Assembly (NCBI GenBank): GCA_017893485.1
Contig: CM030361.1
Coordinates: forward strand, 311,983,469 to 312,047,468
Origin: Hemerocallis citrina
Lineage: Eukaryota > Streptophyta > Magnoliopsida > Asparagales > Asphodelaceae
Direction of reading: 5' to 3'
DNA: 64,000 nt
Part shown: piece after piece, positions 37,019 to 48,000 of the stretch
Layout of the letters: every line of letters begins with the position of its first letter
Position numbering within the stretch: position 1 is the first letter of the stretch
Position numbers and translations under genes: made by a program
The notes under the pieces: model-generated
The model's input: the letters and a program-made list of their open reading frames with translations, nothing else
The model's database searches: none
What the model was told of the DNA's origin: nothing

Positions 37019-37063
<45 letters not shown>
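36849..37063 (+). mobile_element. Truncated Helitron 5' region
   Basis: The sequence from ATAATAAAACACAAAGAAAG through GCTATCAAGTGGCTCTCC closely matches the 5' terminal region of the Helitron at 53346 and the inverted copy ending at 54481. The terminal TC dinucleotide is lost in the adjacent microsatellite. The fragment ends in a (CT)n run (37022-37062). No 3' hairpin or CTAG end follows. Confidence 0.65.
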
Positions 37064-37340
37064 AAAAAATTAAGAACATAAAATTTTTATAAAAAAATTT
37101 AAAAAAAATTAAAAACTAAAAAACTAAAAATATTAAAAATTTACAAACTTTAAAAATAATTCAAAAATATCAAAAACTTATTTAAAAATTTAAAAATTCT
37201 AAACCATTAAAAAAATAAAAAATAAAAATTTTTAAAAAAATTAAAAAATTAAAATTTCTAAATTTTCTAAAATTTTCTAAAATTTTCAAAATTTTCAAAA
37301 AAAAATGAAAATTTTAAATTTTTAAAAATTTAAAATTTTG
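37064..37340. other. Low-complexity A/T stretch
   Basis: Almost purely A and T with runs of A interrupted by short T runs. No coding or structural feature. It forms the broken left boundary of the copia fragment. Confidence 0.7.
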
Positions 37341-39104
37341 AAAGTCTATAGTTTCGTCCCAAAATTTATAGAGAACAAATTTCTCTATAGTTTCGTCCTT
37401 ACTTTTATGCAAATACACATAACAATATTTTGTGCTATCATCAATAAAGGTAATAAAATATTTATTACCACCTTTTGTTTGTATCATTTTCAGATCGCAA
37501 ATGTCATTGTGAATTAAATCAAGAGGTTCAATGTTTCTTTCAACATTTTTAAAGGATGATCTTGTCAGTTTTGCCTCAACACAAGTTTCATACTTATATT
37601 TGGAATCAATTTGGAATGTTGGTATATGATTCAAATTAATTAATCTACGCAAAGTATCATAATTAACATGTCATAGTTTACCATGCCATAAATTGGAAGG
37701 CTCAAGCATATAAGTAGAAGAGCTAGCTTTATTGATATTCTGGACCATGGTCATTACATTGAGTTTAAACATTCTACCACTCATGTATCATCTACCAACA
37801 TACATTCCACCCTTCGACAAAACAAATTTTTTTGACTCAAACACTAAACAAAATCCGTGATTATTAGGCGATGAACCAGATACCAGGTTCTTACGGATTT
37901 TTGGAACATATGCAACATTGTTCAGAGTCAGTTACTTTCCAGAATTCATCTTTAAGATCACCTTGCCTTGGCTATTGATTTCTGAAGTTGCCGAGTTCCC
38001 CATAAACATCTTCTTTCCATTTTCCAATGGTTTAAAAGTGGAGAACATACTTCTGTTGGAGCACACATGTCGAGTAGCTCTAGTGTCAATCGACTATTCC
38101 TTGGGTTTGAACCCATCATGTTCACCTTCGAGACCACAACTGAGAGGTTGATATCAGAAACATCTTAAGCAATGCCTTCAAAAATATTTGTTTCTCTGTT
38201 CCTTTTCTTCTTAGGTAGTCTGCAATCAGTAGACTTGTGACCTAGCTTGTCACAGTTAAAGCACTTGTCTTGAAACTTCGACTTCTTAGAGATTCCTCTC
38301 TTAGGCCCCAACTTGGATCCCTTATTGTTGTGCCTTTTTGAACGTTGACTATGTTCCACCATGTTAGCCTTGGCCGCATGATTGATGGCTCAGACTTTTT
38401 CAGATCCTCTATTGTCTTCTTCAATATGAAGCCTGACAATGAGATCCTCAATGCCCATTTCCTTTTGCTTATGCTTCAGGTAGTTTTTGAAGTTTTTCCA
38501 ACCTGCTGATAATTTTTCAATAATACAAGCAACTTGAAAACTTTCACTTAAGTTCATACCTTCAGCATGTATCTCTTGCAAGATCAATTGAATCTCCTGA
38601 ACCTGACTGGTTACTGTTTTGGAATCTACCATTTATTGTCTAGGAAGCGGCCCACTATGAATTTCTTGGCGCCGGCATCCTCAGTTTTAAATTTATGATC
38701 TAGTGATTTCCAAAGTTCTTTAGCAGTTCTTTTGTCAATATAAACATTGTAAAAGGAATCGGCTAATCCGTTCATTATGTAGTTCCTACATAGGTAATCA
38801 AAACTTTTCCAAGCATCCACAGTGGCGATGGCTTGGTAGTCTTGCTCATCTTCCTTCAGATTTGAAGCTTTTTCGTTCAAGAATCTTGCTAGATTCAAGG
38901 TGGTCAAGTAGAACATCATTTTCTGTTGCCACCTCTTGAAATTCTGCCCATTGAACTTCTCAAGTTTCTCCCCATGAGAGATTGAGACAGGTACAATAGC
39001 TGGCATTGGCACTCGTACCACAGCAACAGTAGGCACTTGTGTTGCATCAGCAACCGGCACTTGGACCGTTTCAGCCACTCAACATTCTCCGATGCGTTTG
39101 TCAT
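37340..39104 (-). pseudogene. Ty1/copia gag-pol remnant (Gag to integrase N-terminus)
   Basis: Minus-strand pieces in order: a UBN2-type Gag (from about 39078, with [15 protein letters not shown]) continuing in a shifted frame from about 38632 (SKTVTSQVQEIQLILQE); a zinc knuckle CFNCDKLGHKSTDC near 38250; a badly decayed protease region (37660-38160) with stops; and the integrase zinc-binding and core start (CVEAK...LIHNDICDL...[17 protein letters not shown]) to about 37350. Frame changes near 38630 and 38390, and the loss of the integrase catalytic end, RT and RNase H, make it non-functional. It resembles the young copia element at 56038-63007 in domain order and in many residues, but is clearly much older. 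Confidence 0.9.
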
Positions 39105-39117
39105 TTTTTAATCTAAA

Positions 39118-39995
39118 AATACACAACACTAGTGTAAATTTTTTCCGAATGAAAAGAAAATAAAAAGAAATGCCTCAAAATTCAAGGAAATAAAAGTCAA
39201 GGAAATGCAATATGTTTTAAGATTGTTAGTATTTTGATTACAAAATCGTTTGCAATAAATCAAGTATGAATTAGAAGCATAAATCAGAGAAGAAGGAGAA
39301 GAAGAAAACCAATAAAATTAAAAAGAAAATGAAAATAACAAATCCAAACCAATTTGTGTCGAGGTTTGTTTATCACACAATGTCCTTAAAACTGATTCGC
39401 CTCTTCCGGGTGCTAGAGTTTGTTGAGGCGTATGTCTTCCAGGATGCAACGATAGAAGAGCTCGACGCATGCACCACGTTAAGTTCTCGAACTGGAAAAC
39501 GTCTGAATTCAATCACCGTAGGACCGAAGAAAGATATTGGACTTTGCGCACAGAATAGAGGTTCAGGGGAAGAGAGGAGGTTCTGGTATTTTGATTCAGG
39601 GGAGAGGGGCCTCCATTTGTAGGTCTAGGGTGAGATTTGTATCAGTAGACAACGCATTGACTGCATCCACTGTAATGGCAGACAGAGGCGGACAAAACTG
39701 TTACATGAATAAATGACAGACAAAAGAGTTTCTGTATTTATTTTAAGCGTTGCAGATATGAAAAAGCAAAACTGTTGTAAAAATTTGGCTCTGCACGGGA
39801 TGAGTTCACGTCGATTCGGCATTCGTGTCTGCAAGACGTGCAGGCGTACACAAGTTGGCTCTGCACGGGGTGGGTTCACGTCGGTTTGATATTCGTGTCC
39901 GCGGAACGTGCGAATGCACACAAGTCGCATGTAATCCTCTTCTATTTCCTTTGTTTTTTCCGATGTGGGACTAAAATCCCTCAACTCATTTTCAG
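39118..39995 (-). mobile_element. Probable LTR and leader of the decayed copia element
   Basis: Lies directly upstream of the Gag start on the minus strand. Features expected of an LTR are present: TG start candidate at 39995 (TGAAAATGAGTTGAGGG), a TAGTCCCACATCGG motif common near plant LTR starts, a TATA-like CTACAAATGGAGG near 39620, and a CT-rich stretch after it. The inner boundary and a tRNA primer site could not be found, so the limits are approximate. Confidence 0.4.
39784..39925. repeat. 71 bp tandem duplication
   Basis: TTGGCTCTGCACGGGRTGRG begins at 39784 and again at 39855, followed by TTCACGTCG and a GACGTGC/AACGTGC ending. The two copies differ at about a dozen positions. It sits in the putative U3 part of the LTR above. 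Confidence 0.85.
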
Positions 39996-40238
39996 ATATG
40001 AAACTGCATCACTTTGGGAGATAATTTCTCATTCACCCGATAACCGTTTTGAGCAAGTAAATATATGATTTTGATCTACTCACGAAGGATAACACAAAAC
40101 CATCAAGATCTCTCACTAATTCATAGAGGATCTTACTCAAAAAGTTGTTCAAAAACAGGTTGGTAAATGGTGTATAATATACCCATTTTCTAACGATCAT
40201 TTCTCATCTACTTGTAACACTTGCACCTGTATGCATGA

Positions 40239-41633
40239 ATGTTTCATCTCAACCAGATGAACATCTTCCCTATCACATTCATAATCAGGATCCCACAAAT
40301 ACAAATATTTGGTCGATATCATCATCGCAATGCTGGCACCATTAACAACACTAACAACCCCCTGCTATATCTCCGACTTCTTCAACGAAAGACAAGAAGA
40401 AGAAGAACATCTTCCTTTTCTTCTATCAATAGTTATGCACTCCTCCGTTTTCTCAAATCTTCATCACGTATTATTACCGTTACCGACTATAACTACAAAC
40501 TCCCACTACTACCAGCCATCATAACCCACGCTACCATTGTCCACTCCCTCACCATTACCCTCGGCTTTCAATCCATCGTCTTCCTTCAAACCGCTCTCAT
40601 CTCCATGTACTCTTCATCCGGCCACATCAACGATGCCCACCGCCTCTTCGACGAAATGTCTCAGCCATCCTTGGTCGCTTGGACCGCCTTGATCTCCGCT
40701 TACGTCAACAACCACAACCCCGCCACTGCTCTCTATCTCTTCAGGAACATGCAGCTACACAACGTCCAACCCGACCCCATTGCGTTGACAGTCGCTCTTT
40801 CCGCCTGTGCTGATCTTGGTGCTCTTGATGTTGGCGAATGGATCCACACTTACATCCGTAAACAACAAGGACCACTTGCTGCAGGTCAGGATTTGATACT
40901 GACCAATGCTCTCATCAACATGTACTGCAAGTGTGGAGACATTCGGACAGCTCGACAATTATTTCAGATGACTGACAAACGAGATGTTACGACTTGGACT
41001 TCAATCATCGTCGGCTATGCCTTGCATGGGAGAGCTGACGAGGCTTTGCAGCTCTTTGACAATATGACGACGACTTGCAGTAACTGCAAGCCCAATGGTG
41101 TGACATTTGTCGGTGTTCTGACCGCGTGTAGTCATGCGGGGCTAGTCGACCAAGGGAAGCGGCACTGGGAGACTATGAGGACATATTACAAGTTGAAGCC
41201 TAGCATGGCTCATTATGGGTGCATGGTTGATTTGTTATGTCGGGCTGGGCAGTTAGAGGAGGCTTACGAGTTTATTCAGAGAATGCCGATTCAGGGTAAT
41301 GTGGTTATATGGCGGACTTTGCTAGGTGCATGCAGTCTCAAGGGTAATGTCAGTCTTGGGAAACTTGCTAGAAGAAGGCTGCTCGAATTGGAGCCCGGGA
41401 GTGTCAATGATGGGGTTAGCATATCAAACGCATATGCGAAATTGGGGATGTGGGACGACAAGGAACAAGTTAGGAAGCACAAGGGTAGGAGGGCGCCTGG
41501 GTGTAGTTTGATCGAGGTTGGCAGTATCGTGCAGGAGTTTGTTGCTGGAGATACGAAACTGATGAAGAATCTGGAGATTCAGCAAGTTATTCAAGGAATT
41601 ATGCACTGTTCAAAGGATTTTACAACTGGTTAA
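40239..41633 (+). CDS. PLS-class pentatricopeptide repeat protein (E-type C-terminus)
   Basis: Intronless 464-residue protein of the plant PPR family, which binds specific RNAs in mitochondria or plastids, where most PLS members act in C-to-U editing or processing. The first ~60 residues are basic and Ser/Thr-rich (RKTRRRRTSSFSS), compatible with an organelle transit peptide. PPR units follow from about residue 115: FLQTALISMYSSSGHINDAH, VAWTALISAYVNNHNPATAL, ALTVALSACADLGALDVGEW, LTNALINMYCKCGDIRTARQ, VTTWTSIIVGYALHGRADEA, VTFVGVLTACSHAGLVDQGK, HYGCMVDLLCRAGQLEEAYE. The E-like region (VIWRTLLGACSLKGNVSLGK ... APGCSLIEV) closes the protein. There is no DYW domain, and the chain is shorter than most family members. 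ATG at 40239 is the first in frame; a second at codon 7 is possible. The exact orthologue is not recognised. Confidence 0.9.
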   Translation: MFHLNQMNIFPITFIIRIPQIQIFGRYHHRNAGTINNTNNPLLYLRLLQRKTRRRRTSSFSSINSYALLRFLKSSSRIITVTDYNYKLPLLPAIITHATIVHSLTITLGFQSIVFLQTALISMYSSSGHINDAHRLFDEMSQPSLVAWTALISAYVNNHNPATALYLFRNMQLHNVQPDPIALTVALSACADLGALDVGEWIHTYIRKQQGPLAAGQDLILTNALINMYCKCGDIRTARQLFQMTDKRDVTTWTSIIVGYALHGRADEALQLFDNMTTTCSNCKPNGVTFVGVLTACSHAGLVDQGKRHWETMRTYYKLKPSMAHYGCMVDLLCRAGQLEEAYEFIQRMPIQGNVVIWRTLLGACSLKGNVSLGKLARRRLLELEPGSVNDGVSISNAYAKLGMWDDKEQVRKHKGRRAPGCSLIEVGSIVQEFVAGDTKLMKNLEIQQVIQGIMHCSKDFTTG

Positions 41634-41639
41634 ATTAAG

Positions 41640-42110
41640 GTTGTAAATGTTCATTCTGTCTTTGGATCTCGGCTGAAGATGGGTTGAAGATGCTGCTGGA
41701 TGGGTTGAAGATCTTCAGATCTATGTTGAAGATGCTGGATGGGTTGAAGATGCTGGAGGAAGATGACTTGATGATGATGACTTGATGCTTGATCTGGATA
41801 TGATGATGCTGGATGCTTTGCTGCAGTTTTCGGGATTTTATTTTTTTTTTTTAATTTTATTTTTAAAGAACAGGAAATTTGTATAACTAGGCAGTTGTTG
41901 GAATTGGAATTGGAGGAAATTTTGATGAGGAAATTTAAGAAGGGAAATTTTGGATATTTGGCTCTAATACCAGCTTAAGATAAATCAGAGGTGTGAAAAC
42001 AATACTAAAATACTAAGCTGAATTTAACCAAGTACAATACCACCTATATATAGGAGGTGAACAAATATCAAAACAACTCTACCACCAATATGGGACTATA
42101 ATATCTAACA
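41640..42110 (-). mobile_element. 5' end of an LTR retroelement: short LTR, tRNA-Met primer site, leader
   Basis: On the minus strand the LTR starts TGTTAGATATTATAGTCCCA at 42110. It has a TATA box CCTATATATAGG (near 42045) and ends near 41973, only about 138 bp. It is followed by TGGTATTAGAGCC (41972-41960), one change from the canonical initiator-tRNA-Met primer site TGGTATCAGAGC. The leader then runs leftwards and contains several copies of CATCTTCAACCCATCC-like units (41676-41770). It stops a few bases after the PPR stop codon. An LTR this short suggests a TRIM-like element or a truncated copia. No gag is present and no second LTR is seen. Confidence 0.7.
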
Positions 42111-42263
42111 TTATGAAATTGTTTTAAATTATTTATTAAAGTTTAAGGAGTCTCATTTCTTAAAGATTTTTAGTTATTTTCTTTTGAAATCAATTAAATA
42201 CCTTTGTTAGCAATTTGAACTACTTTTTATCGATGAATTTTATATCCATGAGATTCAATAGTA

Positions 42264-42614
42264 TTATATGGTTGAAATAGTTGTCCTCTTCATCTTCTCC
42301 ATCATCTCCATGGCTGCCGAGGCGGTGAGGGTGATGGACCCTGTGGCAGTACCACTCACTAATTCAACCGCGCTTGAAATGAGAGACACCACCCCATATC
42401 TCAGAGCATCCAGCATCAACTCTAATCCAGCTCGAAATAGACTTGAGATGTGTTGCTGTGCTACTTCGATGGCTATGCTGGGAACTCTCAACAGCTGAAC
42501 GAACAGAACTATGAGAAGGGCGACTGCACGAAAGATGATGAAAGTTGCAAGGCCTATGAATGAGCTCAAACCCCAGAGAAATAGTTTTAGCAAGAAGGGA
42601 AGCACAAATGCCAT
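42264..42614 (-). CDS. Small hydrophobic protein of unknown function
   Basis: Minus-strand frame of 116 residues from the first ATG (42614) to TAA at 42264. It begins MAFVLPFLLKLFLWGLSSFI and has a long hydrophobic N-terminal half (about residues 1-42, probably two membrane spans, ending LLIVLFVQLLRVPS). A more amphipathic C-terminal half contains LELMLDALRYGVVSLISSAV and a basic tail (KMKRTT). The frame stays open a few codons upstream of the ATG, where TTTTAACAG could be a splice acceptor, so this may be one exon of a larger gene. I do not recognise the protein. Plant genomes carry families of small proteins with this layout, but no function can be given. Confidence 0.5.
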   Translation of the reverse strand: MAFVLPFLLKLFLWGLSSFIGLATFIIFRAVALLIVLFVQLLRVPSIAIEVAQQHISSLFRAGLELMLDALRYGVVSLISSAVELVSGTATGSITLTASAAMEMMEKMKRTTISTI

Positions 42615-42629
42615 ATATCTATACTCCAC

Positions 42630-43292
42630 TGTTAAAAGAGAAAGGAAGGGCGTTTCGGTGTTCCCTGTTATTGTAACCTGCTTGTTAGCTGGTTTATTTA
42701 AGTTGGGAAGATTATAAGACTTGACGTATTAGGTTATGGTTGATTTCCGTTTGAGCATGCAAGAGCTAGCAATGTTGCTTTGCTGAAACTTGAAAGGGTA
42801 AATGGTATACCGATCATTCACCACCTCGGTAAATGGTGTACCGATCCTCAAATACATAACATGCATAGAAAAAAGAGGAAAGGAACAATAAACTGGTGCC
42901 ACCAACTCATATCAGCTATCAACAATTGGGATGAATTTTGAGCACTTGAACAAATCTTTGCTTTAAGATTTGTGTAGTAGTTTAGGAGAACAATATTCAT
43001 ATAATTTTGTTTGTAATTATACATCAGAGGGGGACCAACAATATTTACAGAAGAAGCTCTGTAATAATACTCAAATATTACACAGTAATTCATGTATTCT
43101 TTTAACGTGAAAAGCAGCTATGCATACTTGTACTGGCAGAACTACACTCTTCCATGGTCAGCTGTTTGGATTGAACCACCAAGATGAAACAACATGATCC
43201 AACTACTTGTTAAGAGTTTGATCGACAATTTATAACATTCACTAGGAACTTTTTTCCAACTGAAAGCAATCTCATATTTTGATTGAGATTTG

Positions 43293-43296
<4 letters not shown>
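42630..43296. other. Intergenic, nothing identified
   Basis: AT-rich sequence. A 42 to 48 bp direct repeat (AAATGGTATACCGATC / AAATGGTGTACCGATC, about 42800 and 42832) is the only structure noticed. No supported gene. Confidence 0.3.
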
Positions 43297-43334
<38 letters not shown>

Positions 43335-43450
43335 AAGCTCGAGCTCGGGTCGTTTACGAAACGAGCTTAGTTTTGAGCTCGAGCTCGGTTCGAGCCGAGC
43401 TTTGACCGAGCTCGAGCCGAATAAGTCGCGAATAGTTCGATTCATTTGCA
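43297..43450. mobile_element. Poly-A tract plus GAGCTCG-rich repeat, possible hAT-type terminus
   Basis: A run of about 36 A residues is followed by dense GAGCTCG/CGAGCTC motifs (43337-43425) and then CGCGAATAGTTCG and CATTTGCAGCC. In plants such GAGCTCGAGC arrays followed by a CATTTGCACCC-like end are typical of subterminal parts of some non-autonomous hAT elements. No partner terminus is visible, so this is weak. Confidence 0.35.
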
Positions 43451-43615
43451 GCCATGTCTGTATCACTAGTGATGCACGTAAGTTCACTTAACGAAATTTT
43501 AACAATTCCGTCAAAAGTGGGGGTATATCTTAGTTTTTAACTTTTTAAAAATAGCATTTTTACAATTTCATTTGTTTATTATTATTTCTCTCACCACTCC
43601 GCTCCAGTCTCCTGT

Positions 43616-44976
43616 GAATTTTTCCCCAAACTGTCCCAATTTTTGAAAGTTTTTTTCCAAACTGCCCTGCTTTTTAAAAAAATTCTCAAACCACCTCACT
43701 CGCGTTCTCAAAAAGTGAGTAGGTTAAAATCTCATTGCTTTTTCAGAAAGCGAGTGCGAGGCTTTTGATTTTCGAATGCCTACACTCGCTTTCTGAAAAA
43801 GCGATTGGGTTTTAACCAACCTCGCTTTCTCAAAAAGCGAGTGTCACTTAGTTCAGATCAATTAGCCACTCAGGCCTTAATGGTCAGTAGGTGCGTTTTA
43901 GGGCTGTTACTGTTTATGGGGCTGTTGGGTCTGGATTCGAATCTGGCATTTCCCACTTTCATTTTTTAATTCGTTTTTTTTTTTTTTGAGTTTTTGGTGA
44001 AATAAAAGTTGAAAAAAAAAATTATAATTCCTTATAAAGTTAGAACATTAATCCAATTAAATCTGGATTTTGGACCGTCCAAAGTTAGAACATTAATCAA
44101 ATCCCAGCAGAAGTTTGCTAGTTTTACACTTTCCAATTTCCTTATTGGCATTGTAACGACTTATTGGGACTTTTTGTGTCCTCTCAGATTCTTTACTTTA
44201 TAATATAACTTGTAGGCAGTTGGTTTGATTATTTTTCTTATGAGAATGTAAAGAATTTTCGCAGAAAATTAAATAATTGAAATCGAATGCTGATGGGTTT
44301 AGGGAGGTCAGGGATTGAGACCATAGGAGACTTGAGAAACTTGTGCTATACAATAATATGGTAGTTTCTTCAATTCTAAATGACTTGGCTCTTTAAGAAT
44401 TGCTTGCCCTTATGTCTAATCCCTTCTAGTGGAATTCTATTGCTTCTCATGTCATTAGTATTATCAGTAACTTGAAGAAGCTGTAAGCATGAAACTTTCT
44501 GTAATACATACATGGTAAGAGTAAAATTTGCATTCGAGATTTAATTGGATTAATGTTCTAACTTTATAAGGAATTATAATATTTTTTTCCAACTTTTATT
44601 TCACAAAAAACTTTAAAAAAAACGAATTAAAAAATGAAAGTGGGAAATGTAAGATTCAAACCCAGACCCAACAGCCCTAAAACGCACCCACTGACCAATA
44701 AGGCCTGAGTGACTAATTGATATGAACTAAGTGACACCCGTTTTTTGATAAAGCGAGTTTGATTAAAACTCACTCGCTTTTTCAGAAAGCGGGTGTAGGC
44801 TTTCGAAAATCAAAAACCTTACACTCACTTTTTAAAAGTCTTACACTCGCTTTCTGAAAAAGCAATGAGGTTTTAAACACACTCGCTTTTTCAGAAAGCG
44901 GGTTGGGAATTTTTTTTTTTAAATAGTAGGGCAGGGAGAAACTTCCAAAAAAATGGGACAGTATGGGAAAAATTTC
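43616..44976. mobile_element. Fold-back Mutator-like element (MULE), non-autonomous
   Basis: 1361 bp element flanked by a perfect 9 bp duplication GTCTCCTGT (43607-43615 and 44977-44985), the length typical of Mutator-like elements. Its two halves are long inverted repeats: 43616 to about 44064 and about 44537 to 44976 align in reverse complement throughout, starting GAATTTTTCCCC at the left end and GAAATTTTTCCC at the right. The arms contain repeated near-palindromes of CTCGCTTTTTCAGAAAGCG type (for example near 43735, 43790, 43835, 44775, 44855 and 44890). The core (44065-44536) has no transposase. The right duplication ends at 44985, 93 bp before the ATG of the PRD1-like gene. Confidence 0.88.
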
Positions 44977-45078
44977 GTCTCCTGTCTCCACTGCACATTG
45001 AGTGGTGCGCCATCGCCGCCGTTATTACAAGGATAAATTGTTGACAGAGAGAGAGTGAGTAGGAGTTTTACAAGGAGA

Positions 45079-48000
45079 ATGGTAGAACAAGAAGAAGATG
45101 ATGATGATTATGCTGAACAAGTTAATGAAGAAGAAGAAGAAGATTATTACTACAGCTACTTGGAGGAGGAAGGATTAGGATTAGAATTAGGATCATCATC
45201 GTCGGAGGAACAGGAACAGAGTTGCGGAAAAGGTCATCGGCGATCTCTGGTGTTGCATACATCACCGGAGGGTGGCAAAATATGCCTGGTCTGCTTCTCC
45301 GCCCTCGTATCCGATCCCTCATCCCTCTCCCACCACGTCTCCTACGCCCTCTCTCAGCTATCCCTCGCCCTCTCTTCTCCTCCTCCTTTAACTCTACAAA
45401 ACATTCACCACCACGATGCCCATCTCCTCCTCCTCCTCGTTTCCCCTCTCGTCCGTGCCCTTGTCAATTTGAGCAATGATGATGATGATGCCCTCGCTCG
45501 TCAGCTCATCCATCTCATCACCCACCTTTCCTCCACATCTCCCTCCTTGTCTGCCCATTTCATCACTCGATTCTCACATCACCTCTCCTCAACCTCAGTT
45601 GCCACTGCCATTGCCTGGAATCAAAGAAGAAGCCACTTCCACTTGGTATTCAAATTCATTCATTCATCCCTCTTCCTTCTTAAATATAAATATGCTCTCC
45701 AACTGTTTGTAATTATGTGCATTCCCAAGCCATTTAATAATACACTTGTGTCTCATATACCAATGCAATGCAATGCAATGCAATGCAGCTCCACTGCTTC
45801 GGTGTCCTGCTCAATTCTCACAACCATGGCAATCCCACTTCTTACATCACAGACAAAATATCCCTTTACTCTAACCTTGTCACTGGGCTTAGGCTCCCAA
45901 GGTAATAATGATACCTGCGCTGCTCCCGAAAGCTTTCAAGTGTTTATTTAAGTTTTTTTTTAAAAAAAACAAAAAAAAACAAAAAAAAAACAAAAAAAAC
46001 AAACAAACAAGAAATAGAAATGGAGATTGCATTCGTATAACATGGCTTTTGTTTACATCTTTCAACAGTGAAGAGTTACGCGGGGAGATCTTGTTCGTGC
46101 TGTATAAGCTATCTGATCTACAAGCCACGCCTTGGAATGATGCTGATGCCACCAGTAATGATGGTGTCAATTCACCTGCCATTGGCTTCAAGTTTCTACT
46201 TCTACGCCTTTCACTTGAAGCTCTACTCAAAACCCAACATGATGATGTTCGCATGAACTGCTTAGGTTTCTTCTTCCTATCTCCTTCACAATTTTAGCGC
46301 CTGGAGTAACTAGTATTATTAAAATTCTAAGCATATTTCGTAAATTCTATATACACGAGATCATTGCATTATGGTATACTGGTCCTATGGTCATGATTAT
46401 TAGTTTAAGGGTACATTAACATCACCTGTGCTTATCCTTAATTAATTTTTCAATGACAGTACACATCCTTCACTATGATAATGCAAATTGGTGTCCTAGA
46501 ATGGAAAGCTCCTCTCTTTTCCATTGTATCCTTGACCAAGAATTTTTACAGTAACTATGAGAGGCTTGATCTCTTACAGTGATTCATATAAATCCTTGTG
46601 ATTTGTAGCTGTTATCAGACCCATTTTTATTAGCTAGGAAAAGCTTAGATACATTTTCTTGCTACATGGTCTTAATGGAGCAATGACAAACTTGGGTTAA
46701 GACATTGACAAAGTATATGATAGTTGTTTATATGTCAGAGGAGATGATCCTTAACAGAGCTAAGTTATGACAACGATTCAAGTATGGCTTTTGTTCCTGT
46801 TGCATAGTTTACTTCACTGCAGATTTAAGAATTCCTTTATAAATTAATGGTAGAGTTGCTTGTTTCAGGGCATAATCGTGATTTTTTTTGTACTCTTACA
46901 GTGTAATTATTGCTAAAATATCACATGTTTACCTTCTCAGCGTTGCTGACAATCTTAGCGCATGGAGGCTTTTTTGAGAATTTATTTACAAGTGATCAAA
47001 GTGGTAGGAGTATTGGGGAAGCCAATAATTTGGTGCAAACAGTCGATGTAGAAGTTCAGACCCCTCTTATTATCTTGTTTGCTGATGCTGTCAAAGGGTC
47101 ATTGCTTTCTTCTGATACTCAAGTGCAAATTAGAACATTGGATTTGATTTTTCATTCTCTATCATCAGATACCAATTATGGGCAATCAATTCAAGCTTTT
47201 GTGGAAGAAAACATTGCAGATTATGTATTCGAAATACTCAGATTGTCAGGTAATATTGGCTAATTTATTATTAGAGCCTATTAAAAAGAAGTATGCTTCA
47301 CGGAGAGAGAGATAAGAATAAGACATGAATCATTGCCTTGAAATCATTGTTAGCAGGTAACAAGGACCCCCTGGTTATTTCCTGTCTCCAGGTTCTCATT
47401 CTTTTAGCAACTGCACAAGAAGGCTTCCGACAGAGGCTTGCTATTGGATTTCCAACGCTGCTTTCTGTTCTACATTATGTAGCAGATATACCTCTTCACC
47501 CTGTTCAATCTCAGGTGTTACAACTTGTTTTGAATTGCATCTCTGACTTTCCAGGAGTCATGTCAATGGCTCAAACAGAAGAAATAGCTCTCATCTTGAC
47601 AAATTTTTTTAGAAGACATATCAGTGGGGAACTGAGCATGCAATCCGAAACTTTGATCTTGGCATGCTCGACATTTATAGAGATTCTTAAATCACCAACT
47701 GCTGTCCATATGCAAAAACTAGCTGAAATGACTCAAGAAGCATCAAGATATCTAATTTTATTCTCATTTTCTTTGCTCCAAGAAACTTCCAGTCAACTTT
47801 CGTTGTATTCTCTGTACCTACTAAAACAGTCATACATCTACAGTCTTGACAATAAAATCTCCGAAGACAACAAACTAGCAAAGAGCATCATTGAAACCTG
47901 CAGATTGTATCTATTTCCATGGCTTGAAAAAGCAATTGATGGAGGAGACGATGAGGAAGTAATACTGGATGTGATTGAAACTTTCCATCAAATCTTACTT

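Noticed and set aside
36672..37020. Open frames with poly Thr-His or Tyr-Ile
   Set aside because: Pure microsatellite translations.
42848..43093. 81-residue minus-strand frame
   Set aside because: No recognisable motif, AT-rich composition typical of random frames.
45055..45078. GTG at 45055 as start of the PRD1-like protein
   Set aside because: Plant nuclear genes start at ATG; the ATG at 45079 is in frame and gives the expected acidic N-terminus.
45476..46297. Plus-strand frames overlapping PRD1 exons 1-3
   Set aside because: Other-phase shadows or frames running through introns; the spliced model explains the region.
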